DNA from: Hwanghaeella grinnelliae
GTDB taxonomy: Bacteria > Pseudomonadota > Alphaproteobacteria > UBA8366 > Aestuariispiraceae
Length of the DNA: 64,000 nt
Direction of reading: 5' to 3'
NCBI RefSeq assembly: GCF_004005845.1
Contig: NZ_SADE01000002.1
Span: forward strand, 1,294,700-1,358,699
The notes under the pieces were generated by a model. The model ran no database searches. It was not told the origin of the DNA and worked only from the letters and a program-made list of their open reading frames with translations. A program made the translations under genes and the position numbers. The stretch's first letter is position 1; each line of letters begins with the position of its first letter. Shown in pieces: positions 17,502-26,100 of the stretch.

Positions 17502-18788
17502 GTGAGGATTTTGGTTATCGGATCGGGTGGACGGGAACATGCCCTGTGCTGGACACTGGCGGCGTCGCCCTTGTGCGACGCGCTGTTCTGCGCGCCCGGC
17601 AATGCGGGTATCGCACAGGACGCGACCTGCGTACCGATCCAAGCCATGGATATCGACGGCATCCTGGACTTCGTAGCCAAGGAGGCGGTGGATTTCGTGG
17701 TGGTGGGGCCGGAAGACCCATTGGTCGCGGGTGTTGTCGACCGATTGTCGGAAGCCGGCGTGAAAGCCTTCGGTCCCAGCGCGGCCGCGGCCCGCTTGGA
17801 AGGGTCGAAGGGATATATGAAGGATGTCTGCCGCCGCTACGGGATACCGACGGCGGAATACCGCCGTTTCACAGATCGGGATGAAGCCCGCGCCTATGTC
17901 CAGGAACAGGGCGCGCCGATCGTCGTGAAGACCGACGGGCTAGCCGCCGGCAAGGGCGTCACGGTCGCGCAGACGGTCGAAGAAGCGCTGCAAGCGATCG
18001 ATGACGCGATGACGGGCGGCAAGTTCGGAGCGGCCGGTGAGGAACTGGTGATCGAGGAATTCATGGAAGGCGAAGAACTTTCTTATTTTGCCCTCTGCGA
18101 CGGCAAGACCGTGCTGCCGTTCGCCTCCGCGCAGGATCACAAAGCCGCCTATGACGGTGACGAAGGTCCGAATACAGGTGGCATGGGCGCCTATTCGCCG
18201 GCTCCGGTCTGCACGCCGGAGATTGAGGAGCGCATCCTCAAGGAAATCCTGGAACCGACGATGAAGGCGATGGAGGCCGAAGGGGCGCCCTATAAGGGCG
18301 TGTTGTTCCTGGGGTTGATGATCACGAAGGACGGGCCGCGTTTGATCGAATTCAACGTCCGCTTCGGTGATCCTGAATGTCAGGTGCTGATGATGCGATT
18401 GATGTCGGATCTGGCCCCGGCTTTGATTGCGTCGGCGGACGGTGTTCTCTCCGCGTTCGATCTGCGTTGGTATGACGAGGCAGCTGTTTCGGTCGTGATG
18501 GCGTCGCAAGGTTATCCGGGTTCCTACGAGAAGGGCACGGTAATCAAAGGCGTTGAGCAAGCGACCGAGGGGGACGAGGATGTCCTGGTCTTCCATGCGG
18601 GTACAGCCAAGGGCGATGACGGCGTGCTTCGGGCCACTGGCGGGCGTGTCCTTAACGTCACGGCGCGCGGGCAATCCGTTTCGGAAGCCAGAACGCGCGC
18701 CTATAGCGTGGTCGACAGAATCGACTGGCCGAACGGCTTCTGCCGGCGGGATATCGGCTGGCGGGCGGTGGAACGGGAGCGTGAATGA
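17502..18788 (+). CDS. purD: Phosphoribosylamine-glycine ligase
   Basis: Protein of 428 residues, standard for PurD, which makes glycinamide ribonucleotide in de novo purine synthesis. It begins MRILVIGSGGREHALCW from a GTG at 17502 with AAAGAGGAGAG upstream. ATP-grasp features are visible: VKTDGLAAGKGVTVA near residue 143, the DHKAAYDGDEGPNTGGMGAYSP motif split across about residues 211-230, and EFNVRFGDPE near 285. It overlaps the following small membrane protein gene by ATGA. Confidence 0.96.
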   Translation: MRILVIGSGGREHALCWTLAASPLCDALFCAPGNAGIAQDATCVPIQAMDIDGILDFVAKEAVDFVVVGPEDPLVAGVVDRLSEAGVKAFGPSAAAARLEGSKGYMKDVCRRYGIPTAEYRRFTDRDEARAYVQEQGAPIVVKTDGLAAGKGVTVAQTVEEALQAIDDAMTGGKFGAAGEELVIEEFMEGEELSYFALCDGKTVLPFASAQDHKAAYDGDEGPNTGGMGAYSPAPVCTPEIEERILKEILEPTMKAMEAEGAPYKGVLFLGLMITKDGPRLIEFNVRFGDPECQVLMMRLMSDLAPALIASADGVLSAFDLRWYDEAAVSVVMASQGYPGSYEKGTVIKGVEQATEGDEDVLVFHAGTAKGDDGVLRATGGRVLNVTARGQSVSEARTRAYSVVDRIDWPNGFCRRDIGWRAVERERE

Positions 18789-19096
18789 GCATAGATCCCC
18801 AAATCGCGGACACATTATGGATCATCGGCGTCGTCATGTTGGGGCTGATGATCCTGTTCAAATTCGTCAATCGAAAGCGGTTTCGGGAGGAAAAGTTCGA
18901 GCGCCGGGTTATCCGGGATAAAGAGCCGGACCCAGACGACATGCCTGACCTTACCCCGATGCTGCGTCGGACCAGGATCCAAATCGTGATGGCGGCCATT
19001 GGGATTGCCGCGATCACCTTCATCGCCATCATGGGGGTCGGTGAGGAATCCAGGGGCGTGCCGATGCCAGGGTTCCTGAACGATTTGTTTCGTTAG
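18785..19096 (+). CDS. Small two-helix membrane protein of unknown function
   Basis: Protein of 103 residues with two predicted membrane segments (about residues 10-27 LWIIGVVMLGLMILFKF, and 68-85 IVMAAIGIAAITFIAIMG) and a charged loop between them rich in Arg, Glu and Asp. The start overlaps the purD stop as ATGA, so it is very probably co-translated with purD. I do not recognise a family. A coupled purD-small membrane protein arrangement gives no functional clue. Confidence 0.7.
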   Translation: MSIDPQIADTLWIIGVVMLGLMILFKFVNRKRFREEKFERRVIRDKEPDPDDMPDLTPMLRRTRIQIVMAAIGIAAITFIAIMGVGEESRGVPMPGFLNDLFR

Positions 19097-19249
19097 CGGT
19101 TTCGCCCAGTACCGTGAACCGCCCTCTATTTTGAAGGATTCAGCGGCAAGTCTTTTCCCGTCGCCGGTTTCCCCCTATGTCATCTGTAGGCAAATCATCC
19201 ACAGCGTTACACCGCTGACAATTCACAGCCACCGGAGGAATATGCGTCC

Positions 19250-20593
19250 ATGAGTTTGGCCGACCCCCGCAATCTACTTTCCGATCTTATCGCCAAGGCC
19301 ACCAAGGCCGGCGCCGACCAGGCCGATGCCGTCGCCGCGGCCGGCACGTCCGTTTCCCATTCGCAGCGTTTGGGGAAGGTGGAGTCGCTGGAGCGTTCCG
19401 AGAGCCACGACCTGGGGCTTCGGGTGATCATCGGCAAGAAACAGGCGGTGGTGTCATCCAACGACTGGGCCCCGGATGCGCTGGAAGAGCTGGTCGATCG
19501 CGCAATCGCCATGGCGCGGGCTGTTCCCGACGACGCCTATTGCGGCCTCGCGGACCAGGACCAGCTGACGGACCGGACGGATCTGAACCTGGACCTTTTC
19601 GACCCGTCGGAACCGAGTGCCGAAGACTTGATCGAGCGGGCACGGGCCGCCGAGGATGCTGCTTTGGCCGTCGAAGGTGTGTCAAATTCGGATGGCGCGA
19701 GCGCGGAATGGAGCCAGTGGGACATCTACCTTGCTGCGAGCAACGGGTTCGTCGGCGGGTATAAAGGGTCGCGCCACGGTATCGGCGTCTCGGTCCTGGC
19801 CGGCGAGGGCACCGGCATGGAGACCGACTATGACTACAGCAGCACGGTGCATGGGTCGGACCTGCGCGCGCCGGAAGATATCGGCCGGTCAGCGGGGGAG
19901 CGGGCGATTGCCAAGCTGAACCCGCGCAAGGGGGCGACGAAATCGCTGCCCGTGGTGTTCGATCCCAGAATGTCGCCAAGCCTGGTTCGACACCTGACAT
20001 CCGCCATCAACGGGGCGGCAATCGCGCGCGGGACGAGCTTCTTGAAGGACAAGATGGATCAGCAGGTCATGAACTCGGCCTTGACCATCATGGACGATCC
20101 GCACCGGGTGCGTGGCCTTGCGTCCAAACCCTTCGACGCGGAAGGTCTGCCCAATGCGCCCATGGCGCTGGTCAAGGATGGTGTTTTGCAGACCTGGATC
20201 CTCGACCTGCACACGGCGCGCCAGTTGAATCTGCAATCGACCGGGCGAGCCGCGCGCGGCACATCCGCGCCGCCGTCACCATCGACAACCAATGTCCATT
20301 TGGAAGCCGGCACGGTCAGCCCGAAAGAGCTGATGTCCGACATTGCGTCGGGTCTTTATGTGACCAGCTTGATGGGGATGGGGATCAACGGGGTGACCGG
20401 CGACTACAGCCGCGGCGCGTCGGGTTTCTGGATTGAGAACGGTGAGATCGCCTTCCCGGTCAATGAAATGACCATCGCCGGCAACCTGAAGGACATGTTC
20501 ATGAACATGTCCGTGGCCGACGACCTGGACTTCCTGCATGCCACGAATGCGCCGACCGTGCGGATCGACGGTATGACGATTGCCGGTCAGTAG
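19250..20593 (+). CDS. pmbA: TldD/PmbA-family metalloprotease-related protein
   Basis: Protein of 447 residues matching PmbA (TldE): the N-terminal segment with GKVESLERSES and LGLRVIIGKKQAVVSSND, the central SSTVHGSDLR and PVVFDPRMSPSLVRHL, and the C-terminal GINGVTGDYSRGASGFWIENGEI and TIAGNLKDMF, which are the family signatures. TldD/TldE form a heterodimeric protease that trims peptides such as microcin B17 precursor; TldD carries the metal site and PmbA lacks HExxxH, as here. The tldD partner is not in this window. A GGAGGA ribosome site precedes ATG 19250. Confidence 0.93.
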   Translation: MSLADPRNLLSDLIAKATKAGADQADAVAAAGTSVSHSQRLGKVESLERSESHDLGLRVIIGKKQAVVSSNDWAPDALEELVDRAIAMARAVPDDAYCGLADQDQLTDRTDLNLDLFDPSEPSAEDLIERARAAEDAALAVEGVSNSDGASAEWSQWDIYLAASNGFVGGYKGSRHGIGVSVLAGEGTGMETDYDYSSTVHGSDLRAPEDIGRSAGERAIAKLNPRKGATKSLPVVFDPRMSPSLVRHLTSAINGAAIARGTSFLKDKMDQQVMNSALTIMDDPHRVRGLASKPFDAEGLPNAPMALVKDGVLQTWILDLHTARQLNLQSTGRAARGTSAPPSPSTTNVHLEAGTVSPKELMSDIASGLYVTSLMGMGINGVTGDYSRGASGFWIENGEIAFPVNEMTIAGNLKDMFMNMSVADDLDFLHATNAPTVRIDGMTIAGQ

Positions 20594-20632
20594 GCCCCGG
20601 GACAGCGCCGGGTAGGTTGGTTGAGGGATCGT

Positions 20633-21172
20633 CTAAAGGGAAAAAAGCATGATCAGCAGGATGCGGTTCACCTCGCCATCCCGCCGGACCGGATAGAGAA
20701 ACCGCATATATTGCACCCAATCCAAATCGGAAATGGTCACGCGGCCGACACTCACGCGCGGATGGCCGCCATTCAAAGCCGCAGCGTATTCCGAAATGAT
20801 TTTTTCTTTCGCCTCGCCGACCAGGACATCACCGAGCTTTAGGCCACGCAGCGGGCGTTGAGCGATCTCGTTGATCGATTCACCGACATAGCCGTATTTA
20901 AAATCCTGATTGCCGTCCTCATCGGTTACGCTGTCCAAAAGCGCGATTGAGGGCATTATCGGCCCGAAATCGATGATGTCGAACCTGTCCCATTCGATCA
21001 CCCCATCGACGGCTGATTCCATCAGCTTGCGATGATGATCCCGCATGCCGGCGACGTCCAGGGCTTCGTCAAGATCGATGGTTCTTGGCGGACGGCGGCT
21101 CATTGCATCGTCAACCAGTGCGCGTCCCTTGGTGAAGGAACTGAGAGGCTGAAAATTAAGCCGCTTTACCAT
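20633..21172 (-). CDS. PAS-domain protein of the PAS_5-like type
   Basis: Protein of 179 residues from ATG 21172 (a TTG at 21184 is an alternative start). The sequence has the layout I associate with short single-domain PAS_5 proteins common in Rhodospirillales: DEALDVAGMRDHHRKLMES, then WDRFDIIDFGPIMPSIALLD, DFKYGYVGESINEIAQRPLRGLKLGD, and a last pair of strands ending YMRFLYPVRRDGEVNRIL. No output domain is attached, so it probably senses a ligand or partners with another protein. Function unknown. It converges on pmbA. Confidence 0.6.
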   Translation of the reverse strand: MVKRLNFQPLSSFTKGRALVDDAMSRRPPRTIDLDEALDVAGMRDHHRKLMESAVDGVIEWDRFDIIDFGPIMPSIALLDSVTDEDGNQDFKYGYVGESINEIAQRPLRGLKLGDVLVGEAKEKIISEYAAALNGGHPRVSVGRVTISDLDWVQYMRFLYPVRRDGEVNRILLIMLFSL

Positions 21173-21373
21173 TGTCGAGACCAAGCCTTCTTGCGTTTGG
21201 CAGCTTTGCTTCGTTGACCACCCCTATTCTTATAGACCTTTGGTTGTCCGCAGCAATGCGCCAAGAAAGTCAATATCAGTAAAATTTCCAGGAAATTACC
21301 GGAAATTGGCGGTGAATTGCCCGAGATTCGACTGGGATTCGACTGGCAAAAATTGGATTCGCGGTTTTCAGCC

Positions 21374-21835
21374 CTAGGGAGCGGGCTTTTGCCGCAGGGC
21401 TGCCTGAATCGTGGTTTCCAATTTGTTCAGGAAGGCGGACCTGTCTTTTTTTGCGAAAGGGCGCGGTCCGCCGGTGACGGTTCCCGCTTCCCGCAGGTCC
21501 CGCATCAATTCGCGGGTGGCCAGAGCCATGCCGATACCTTCTTTCGTGAAGGCTTCGCCATTGGGTTTCAGCGCGAAAGCGTCTTTCTCCAGGCACCGCG
21601 CGGCAAGGGGAATATCGCTGGTGATGCAGATATCCGCCGCGCCGATATGATCGGCGATCCAGTCATCCGCGGCATCCGCCCCTTGCGAGACCACGACAAT
21701 CTCAACCAGCGGATTGGGGCGCGGCCGAACGCCGCCATCGCTGACCATGATGGTCTTCAGTCCGTGGCGTCCCGCGACACGCTCGGTTTCTTCCTTAACC
21801 GGGCAGGCATCCGCGTCGATATAGATTTCAACCAT
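21374..21835 (-). CDS. YaiI/YqxD family (DUF188) protein
   Basis: Protein of 153 residues with the DUF188 pattern: DADACPVKEE at the start, VSDGG and ADDWIADHIGAADICITSDIPLAARCLEK in the middle, and the GGPRPFAKKDRSAFLNKLE end. The fold is PIN-like with conserved Asp residues (Asp7, Asp9, the SDIPLA Asp), which suggests a nuclease-like metal site, but no activity is established for the family. It is separated by three bases from the glyoxalase-like gene upstream in the same direction. Confidence 0.9.
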   Translation of the reverse strand: MVEIYIDADACPVKEETERVAGRHGLKTIMVSDGGVRPRPNPLVEIVVVSQGADAADDWIADHIGAADICITSDIPLAARCLEKDAFALKPNGEAFTKEGIGMALATRELMRDLREAGTVTGGPRPFAKKDRSAFLNKLETTIQAALRQKPAP

Positions 21836-21838
21836 GCG

Positions 21839-22213
21839 CTAGCCCGCCCAGTTCTGTTTCTCGAAACGCTGGATCTCCAGCAGGTACCCGTCCGGATCGC
21901 GGAAATAGAAATGGTAGATTCCATAATTCGGGTTCAGGCGCGGTGGACCGTCACAATCCACGCCGGCCTTCGATAGCTGCTCAAACCGGTTGTCGACATC
22001 CTGTGTCACCAAGCACAGGACGACACCGTCGCCGCCCGGTCCCTTGTCTTCACGTGCGGCGCAAAGGCCGATGAAGGCGCCGGGGCCGGTCCGATAGATG
22101 CGGCAGCCGGCCGGCTGCACCAAAACCAGGGGCAGTTTCAGAACTTCGCCATAGAAAGCAGCGGCGCGATCCATATCGGCGACATAGAGGAAGGTGATTT
22201 GCTCGTCGAACAT
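21839..22213 (-). CDS. Glyoxalase/bleomycin-resistance (VOC) family protein
   Basis: Protein of 124 residues from ATG 22213 (MFDEQITFLYVADMDRA). It shows two betaalphabetabetabeta halves: YVADMDRAAAFYGEVLKLPLV and the C-terminal GIYHFYFRDPDGYLLEIQRFE, typical of a VOC metal-binding site with Glu in LLEI. The substrate is not predictable. The open frame extends far upstream but that part overlaps the divergent gene and is not protein-like. Confidence 0.85.
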   Translation of the reverse strand: MFDEQITFLYVADMDRAAAFYGEVLKLPLVLVQPAGCRIYRTGPGAFIGLCAAREDKGPGGDGVVLCLVTQDVDNRFEQLSKAGVDCDGPPRLNPNYGIYHFYFRDPDGYLLEIQRFEKQNWAG

Positions 22214-22348
22214 GCACGGCCCGTGATTGCGATGTTTTGGCGAACGGCGCGAAGCATCTACAATACCCATGCCGATCGTCGGAATACCAAGGCGGTATCC
22301 CAGCGGGCGGTGCTTTTGCAAGTGTCGGGATCGAAAAGGGAAGAAAAG

Positions 22349-22663
22349 ATGGCGCAACGGCGGGATATGACGGAACAGGCGCCGGACCTGACCCAAGGCC
22401 AGATGGACGAAGCGGTGAACGATGTCATCGCCAAGGCAATCCAGTCCGTTGATTGGACATTCTTCAATGAAAACTACAATCGGCAGGCAGAAGAAGTCGT
22501 GCGCGCCTTGAACCGGTCGGGCTATGCAATCGTCCCCCGCGCGCCGTCCAAGCAGATGGTTGAAGCGGGTCGGGAGGCGATTGAAATCGGCCAGCACCTG
22601 CCCTCGGCCGTCGCCGGGGTTGTTTTCGATGCGATGGTGGATGCGGGCTCGGTCCTACCCTGA
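22349..22663 (+). CDS. Hypothetical protein, 104 residues
   Basis: It starts at ATG 22349 after GGGAAGAAAAG. It is mostly helical and soluble (QGQMDEAVNDVIAKAIQ, AEEVVRALNRSGYAIVPRAPSKQMVEAGREAIEIG). I do not recognise a family. Codon pattern and a plausible ribosome site support it as real; it is divergent from the VOC gene with about 135 bases between, and converges on the FNT channel gene. Confidence 0.6.
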   Translation: MAQRRDMTEQAPDLTQGQMDEAVNDVIAKAIQSVDWTFFNENYNRQAEEVVRALNRSGYAIVPRAPSKQMVEAGREAIEIGQHLPSAVAGVVFDAMVDAGSVLP

Positions 22664-22671
22664 TGGCCTAA

Positions 22672-23493
22672 TCAGTTCTTTGGGTTCGCCTTCCGGGCCG
22701 GCGCGATGTAGCAAACATAATAGGACAGCGCCACAAAGGCGCCGCCGCCGACGATGTTTCCTAGGGTCACCGGGATCAGGTTGTTGAGGAAGGCGGCGCC
22801 GTCGATCGGTCCCGCCTGCAGCATCCCGACGGGGATCAGGTACATATTGGCGACGCTGTGTTCGAACCCCATTGCGACAAAGGCGCTGACCGGCAGCAGG
22901 ATCGCGGCGATCTTGCCGGTCACGGTATGGGCGGCGAAACATAGCCAGACGGCCAGGCAAACCAATGCATTGCACAGCACGCCCCGGGTGAAGGATTCGG
23001 CCCAGGAAAGCGCGACTTTGCCGTCGGCGATGCGCCGGGCGGTTTCCGCGACCGCCCCGTCCCCCATTTCCAGGCTACCGGCCATGTGCACGGCACCGGC
23101 CGTCAGCATCGCGCCGACTAGATTGCCAAGGAAGACGACACCCCAGTTCCGCAAAAGGGCGGTCAAGGAAACCTTGCCGTCGGCCCAGGCCATGACGATC
23201 AGCATATTGCCGGTGAAGAGTTCCGCACCGCCGACGATGACCAGCACCAGGCCGAGGGAGAAGGCGAGGGATCCCAGCATCTTCGTCGGCCCTAGGCCGA
23301 GGGTCGAGCCTGTGATCACGACGGTATAGTACATCGCGCCGAAGGCGATGAATGCGCCGGCAAGGATGGCAAGGGTGAACAGGACGTGAAGCGGCATGGT
23401 CGCCTTGGCGACCCCGACCGTTTCAACACGCGCAGCTATTTCCTTCGGTGCATAGGAATCGAAATGGAAATTGGTGTTCTGATCGCCAGCCAT
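22672..23493 (-). CDS. Formate/nitrite transporter (FNT) family channel
   Basis: Protein of 273 residues with six membrane segments of the FNT fold. Signature segments include GAELFTGNMLI near residue 90 and the conserved channel-His motif GFEHSVANMYLIP near 210. Start is ATG 23493 with AGGGGG upstream. FNT proteins conduct formate, nitrite or hydrosulfide across the inner membrane. Which anion is carried cannot be inferred, because no formate or nitrite metabolism gene is adjacent; dusA lies 58 bases upstream in the same direction. Confidence 0.9.
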   Translation of the reverse strand: MAGDQNTNFHFDSYAPKEIAARVETVGVAKATMPLHVLFTLAILAGAFIAFGAMYYTVVITGSTLGLGPTKMLGSLAFSLGLVLVIVGGAELFTGNMLIVMAWADGKVSLTALLRNWGVVFLGNLVGAMLTAGAVHMAGSLEMGDGAVAETARRIADGKVALSWAESFTRGVLCNALVCLAVWLCFAAHTVTGKIAAILLPVSAFVAMGFEHSVANMYLIPVGMLQAGPIDGAAFLNNLIPVTLGNIVGGGAFVALSYYVCYIAPARKANPKN

Positions 23494-23551
23494 CACTAAA
23501 AGCCCCCCTAAAGCGGTCGTAGAAAACCAGGGGTGTTCAGGAATTGAGCGG

Positions 23552-24562
23552 TCACCCCGTCTCCGCCATGGCGTCGTCGATTTCCGGAACCAGTTTCAAC
23601 GCTGTTTCCACAACTTCCGGCCCGGCTTCCGATGTATAGGCGTTCTCGCTCAGATACCGCCGCCAGGCCCGCGCGCCGGGAAGCCCGTTGAAGATACCCA
23701 GGATATGCCGTGTCATGCGGTTCAGTTGCGTTCCGTTCCTGACTTGCCCGTCGATATAGGGCAGAAAGGCGCGGACAAGATCGTGCCGGGTCAAGTCGCC
23801 GTCCGGCCGGACGTCACCGAAAATCAGCCGGTCGGTACCCAACAGGACAGCTGGAGTGTTGTAGGCGGCGCGCCCGATCATCACACCATCCACATGGGCC
23901 AAGTGTTCCTGTGCCTCCTCAAGCGACTGTACGCCGCCGTTCAAGACGATCTCGAATTCGGGGAAATCCCGCTTCAAGCGATAGACATAGTCGTACTTCA
24001 GCGGCGGAATTTCCCGGTTCTCCTTCGGGCTCAAGCCGCTAAGGATCGCCTTGCGGGCATGGACGGTAAAATACCGGCAGCCGGTCCGCGCCACCCGATC
24101 GACGAAGGCCACAAGCCCTTCGTAGGAATCTGCATCGTCTATGCCGATCCGCGATTTTACCGTCACGGGGATATCGACCGCATCCTGCATCGCCGCGATG
24201 CAATCGGCGACAAGGTCCGGCTCCGCCATCAGACAGGCCCCAAACCGGCCGGACTGAACCCGGTCCGACGGGCAGCCGACATTCAGGTTCACTTCGTCAT
24301 AACCGTATTCAGCGACGATCTTTGCGGAGGCGGCGAGGTCCTTGGGGTCCGACCCGCCCAACTGGCAGGCGACGGGGTGCTCCGACGCGTCGTATCCCAG
24401 CAACCGGTCTCGGTCGCCATGCAGTACAGCGCCCGTCGTTACCATCTCTGTATAGAGCAGGGCATTACGCGTCGCCAAACGGTGGAACACCCGGCAATGC
24501 CGGTCTGTCCAATCCATCATCGGCGCGACGGAAAGCCTGTTCGATGGCATAAGAGGGCGCAA
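23552..24562 (-). CDS. dusA: tRNA-dihydrouridine(20/20a) synthase DusA
   Basis: Protein of 336 residues (or 332 from the in-frame ATG at 24550). It reduces uridine in the tRNA D-loop using FMN. Visible motifs are [16 protein letters not shown] at the N-terminus, YTEMVTTGA, the catalytic Cys in [17 protein letters not shown] near residue 100, [25 protein letters not shown] and [10 protein letters not shown], all DusA-type. The C-terminal helical domain ends with the [19 protein letters not shown] segment specific to DusA. Confidence 0.95.
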   Translation of the reverse strand: MRPLMPSNRLSVAPMMDWTDRHCRVFHRLATRNALLYTEMVTTGAVLHGDRDRLLGYDASEHPVACQLGGSDPKDLAASAKIVAEYGYDEVNLNVGCPSDRVQSGRFGACLMAEPDLVADCIAAMQDAVDIPVTVKSRIGIDDADSYEGLVAFVDRVARTGCRYFTVHARKAILSGLSPKENREIPPLKYDYVYRLKRDFPEFEIVLNGGVQSLEEAQEHLAHVDGVMIGRAAYNTPAVLLGTDRLIFGDVRPDGDLTRHDLVRAFLPYIDGQVRNGTQLNRMTRHILGIFNGLPGARAWRRYLSENAYTSEAGPEVVETALKLVPEIDDAMAETG

Positions 24563-24663
24563 TCCAGATAACCTCGTACAACTGTATCTTCGTTGACCGG
24601 GTTATAGGATGGCGGTCCGGCACAAGTAAACAGCAGGGCTATTCGAGCCCGATGGCCTGGTCT

Positions 24664-24849
24664 TTAGATCTGGTCCGTATTGTGTTGGCCTTGCGTCGTG
24701 CCGACCCGACTGCGTCGGCGTTCAAGCATCTCGACATCGCGCCATTGGCCCTGAAACGGACCGTCGGTCATCTGGCCCAGGCGTTCGCGTGTGCCGAAAA
24801 TGCGGAACCCACCGTAAAAATGCAGCGAAATCCCGGCCGGTGATCGGCG
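24664..24849 (-). pseudogene. Remnant of a GNAT-family N-acetyltransferase (C-terminal part)
   Basis: On the minus strand a 62-codon frame ending at 24664 reads ISLHFYGGFRIFGTRERLGQ and later QWRDVEMLERRRS, which follows the C-terminal pattern of GNAT acetyltransferases (a GFR..GTRER..G segment and a W.DV..LERR end). The frame is closed upstream by a stop at 24850-24852, and no N-terminal GNAT portion or start is readable, so it appears to be a decayed fragment. It lies between dusA and the catabolic island. Confidence 0.42.
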
Positions 24850-24852
24850 CTA

Positions 24853-24956
24853 TCGGGCACTGGAGCTTCTCGTGGAGAGGGGTGCATGACGAAGACAACG
24901 CCTGTGCCCTGCATCGTGCGGAAGCCATCGCGCCGAGGATTTGATTCTCAAATGAC
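24853..24956. other. Intergenic sequence left of the catabolic island
   Basis: No gene recognised. Together with the GNAT remnant it makes up the stretch between dusA (ends 24562 on the minus strand) and the MarR gene at 25010. A short plus-strand frame at 24652-24843 is the antisense of the GNAT remnant. Confidence 0.4.
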
Positions 24957-24992
24957 TTGACAAATACCTTCGTAACTTAATTAAATAACGAA
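24957..24992 (+). promoter_or_regulatory. Promoter and overlapping palindromic operator of the MarR gene
   Basis: A consensus -35 TTGACA (24957-24962) is followed by a 24-base AT-rich palindrome at 24969-24992 (ends TTCGT and AACGAA, centre TTAATTAA; 10 of 12 position pairs complementary) covering the -10 region. This is the size and placement expected for a MarR-type dimer that represses its own promoter. A ribosome site GGGAGG lies before ATG 25010. Confidence 0.6.
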
Positions 24993-25009
24993 TATAAAGG
25001 GAGGTCTGA

Positions 25010-25555
25010 ATGGACGAGTTTGAATTGAAGACCGGTCTGACCGTTAGCCGTGACGACCTGCTGGTCGAGGGGAAGGACGACGCATTTCGAGCGATGGTTC
25101 ACGACCTCTTGGCTTTTGCTGCCCGGTTGGAGCAGATCCGTTCGCGCTTCGGCGCCTTTGTAGGTTTGTCCGGCGTGCAGTACACAATCCTGATCACAAT
25201 TCGGCAGCTCCAGGGACGCACCGGTGTGGGGGTCAAGGCGATTGCCGAGCACCTCGCCTTCTCACCGTCTTTCGTCACAAACGAGACCACCAAGCTGGTA
25301 AAGCTCGGGTTGGTGGGGAAGCGATCAAACCCGGATGATCAGCGCCGCGTCGATCTGACGATTGCCGACAAAGGTGTCGAACTGTTGAGCCAACTCGCGC
25401 CGGTGCAGCAGGAGATCAATGATCTCCTGTTCGAACCCGTTAATTCTGAAAACTATCTGACGTTCCGGCGATTGGCGCGTGACTTGCGCCACTCATCAGA
25501 GAAGGCGTCGCTGCTGTCCGACTATCTGATCGAGGCTGACCGGGAGGGTCGTTAA
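25010..25555 (+). CDS. MarR-family transcriptional regulator
   Basis: Protein of 181 residues with a central winged helix-turn-helix (VKAIAEHLAFSPSFVTNETTKLVKLGLVGKRSNPDDQRRVDLTIADKG, split over about residues 75-120), where the D-x-R-R-V wing is diagnostic of MarR. It heads the run of flavin reductase, monooxygenase, cupin and amidase genes and touches the flavin reductase start (one shared base). MarR proteins of catabolic operons usually bind the pathway substrate or an intermediate and then release DNA; a near-perfect palindrome over its promoter is the likely operator. Confidence 0.92.
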   Translation: MDEFELKTGLTVSRDDLLVEGKDDAFRAMVHDLLAFAARLEQIRSRFGAFVGLSGVQYTILITIRQLQGRTGVGVKAIAEHLAFSPSFVTNETTKLVKLGLVGKRSNPDDQRRVDLTIADKGVELLSQLAPVQQEINDLLFEPVNSENYLTFRRLARDLRHSSEKASLLSDYLIEADREGR

Positions 25556-26082
25556 TGGATGTCACGGCCTTGAACCCACGAGAATTGCGAAACGCCTTGG
25601 GTCAATTCCCAACCGGGGTTTGCATCGTCACCGCAGCTGTTGAAGGCGAGCAGATCGGAATGACTATTTCCTCGTTCAATACTCTATCCCTCGATCCGCC
25701 GTTGGTGCTGTTTAGCATCGATCGCCGGGCCAAGAGCCTTCCCCTTTGGGAGAAGGCACAAGGCTATGCGGTCAACGTCTTGAGCGAGAAGCAGCGCGAC
25801 CTTTCGAACCGATTTGCCAAATCGCTCGGAGAAAAATGGCAGGGCGTCAGATTCGAACGCGGTCTCGCTGATGCACCAGTTTTCCCCGGTGTGGCCGCCG
25901 CCTTCGAATGCGCGCCGCACGCAATTCATGACGGCGGCGACCATTTGCTGTTCGTCGCGGAGGTGAAGCGCTTCCGCTCCGAGAGCGATCGGACGCCACT
26001 GGTCTTCTCGCAGGGCCGCTACGTCACCCTCAAATCAACCGAGACAGCCGCCCCCCTGTGGCCTCTCGACATTCATTACTGA
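25555..26082 (+). CDS. Flavin reductase component of a two-component monooxygenase (HpaC-like)
   Basis: Protein of 175 residues of the flavin reductase-like FMN-binding fold: LRNALGQFPTGVCIVTA at the N-terminus, GMTISSFNTLSLDPPLVLFSI in the middle, and a C-terminal GDHLLFVAEVKRF followed by VFSQGRYVTL. These segments bind FMN/FAD and NAD(P)H. It supplies reduced flavin to the oxygenase encoded 18 bases downstream. The start shares its first base with the last base of the MarR stop codon, implying coupled translation. Confidence 0.92.
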   Translation: MDVTALNPRELRNALGQFPTGVCIVTAAVEGEQIGMTISSFNTLSLDPPLVLFSIDRRAKSLPLWEKAQGYAVNVLSEKQRDLSNRFAKSLGEKWQGVRFERGLADAPVFPGVAAAFECAPHAIHDGGDHLLFVAEVKRFRSESDRTPLVFSQGRYVTLKSTETAAPLWPLDIHY

Positions 26083-26100
26083 CAACTGGAGGAACTCCTC

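Noticed and set aside
24652..24843. 63-codon plus-strand frame
   Set aside because: Antisense to the GNAT remnant and without any family signal or ribosome site.
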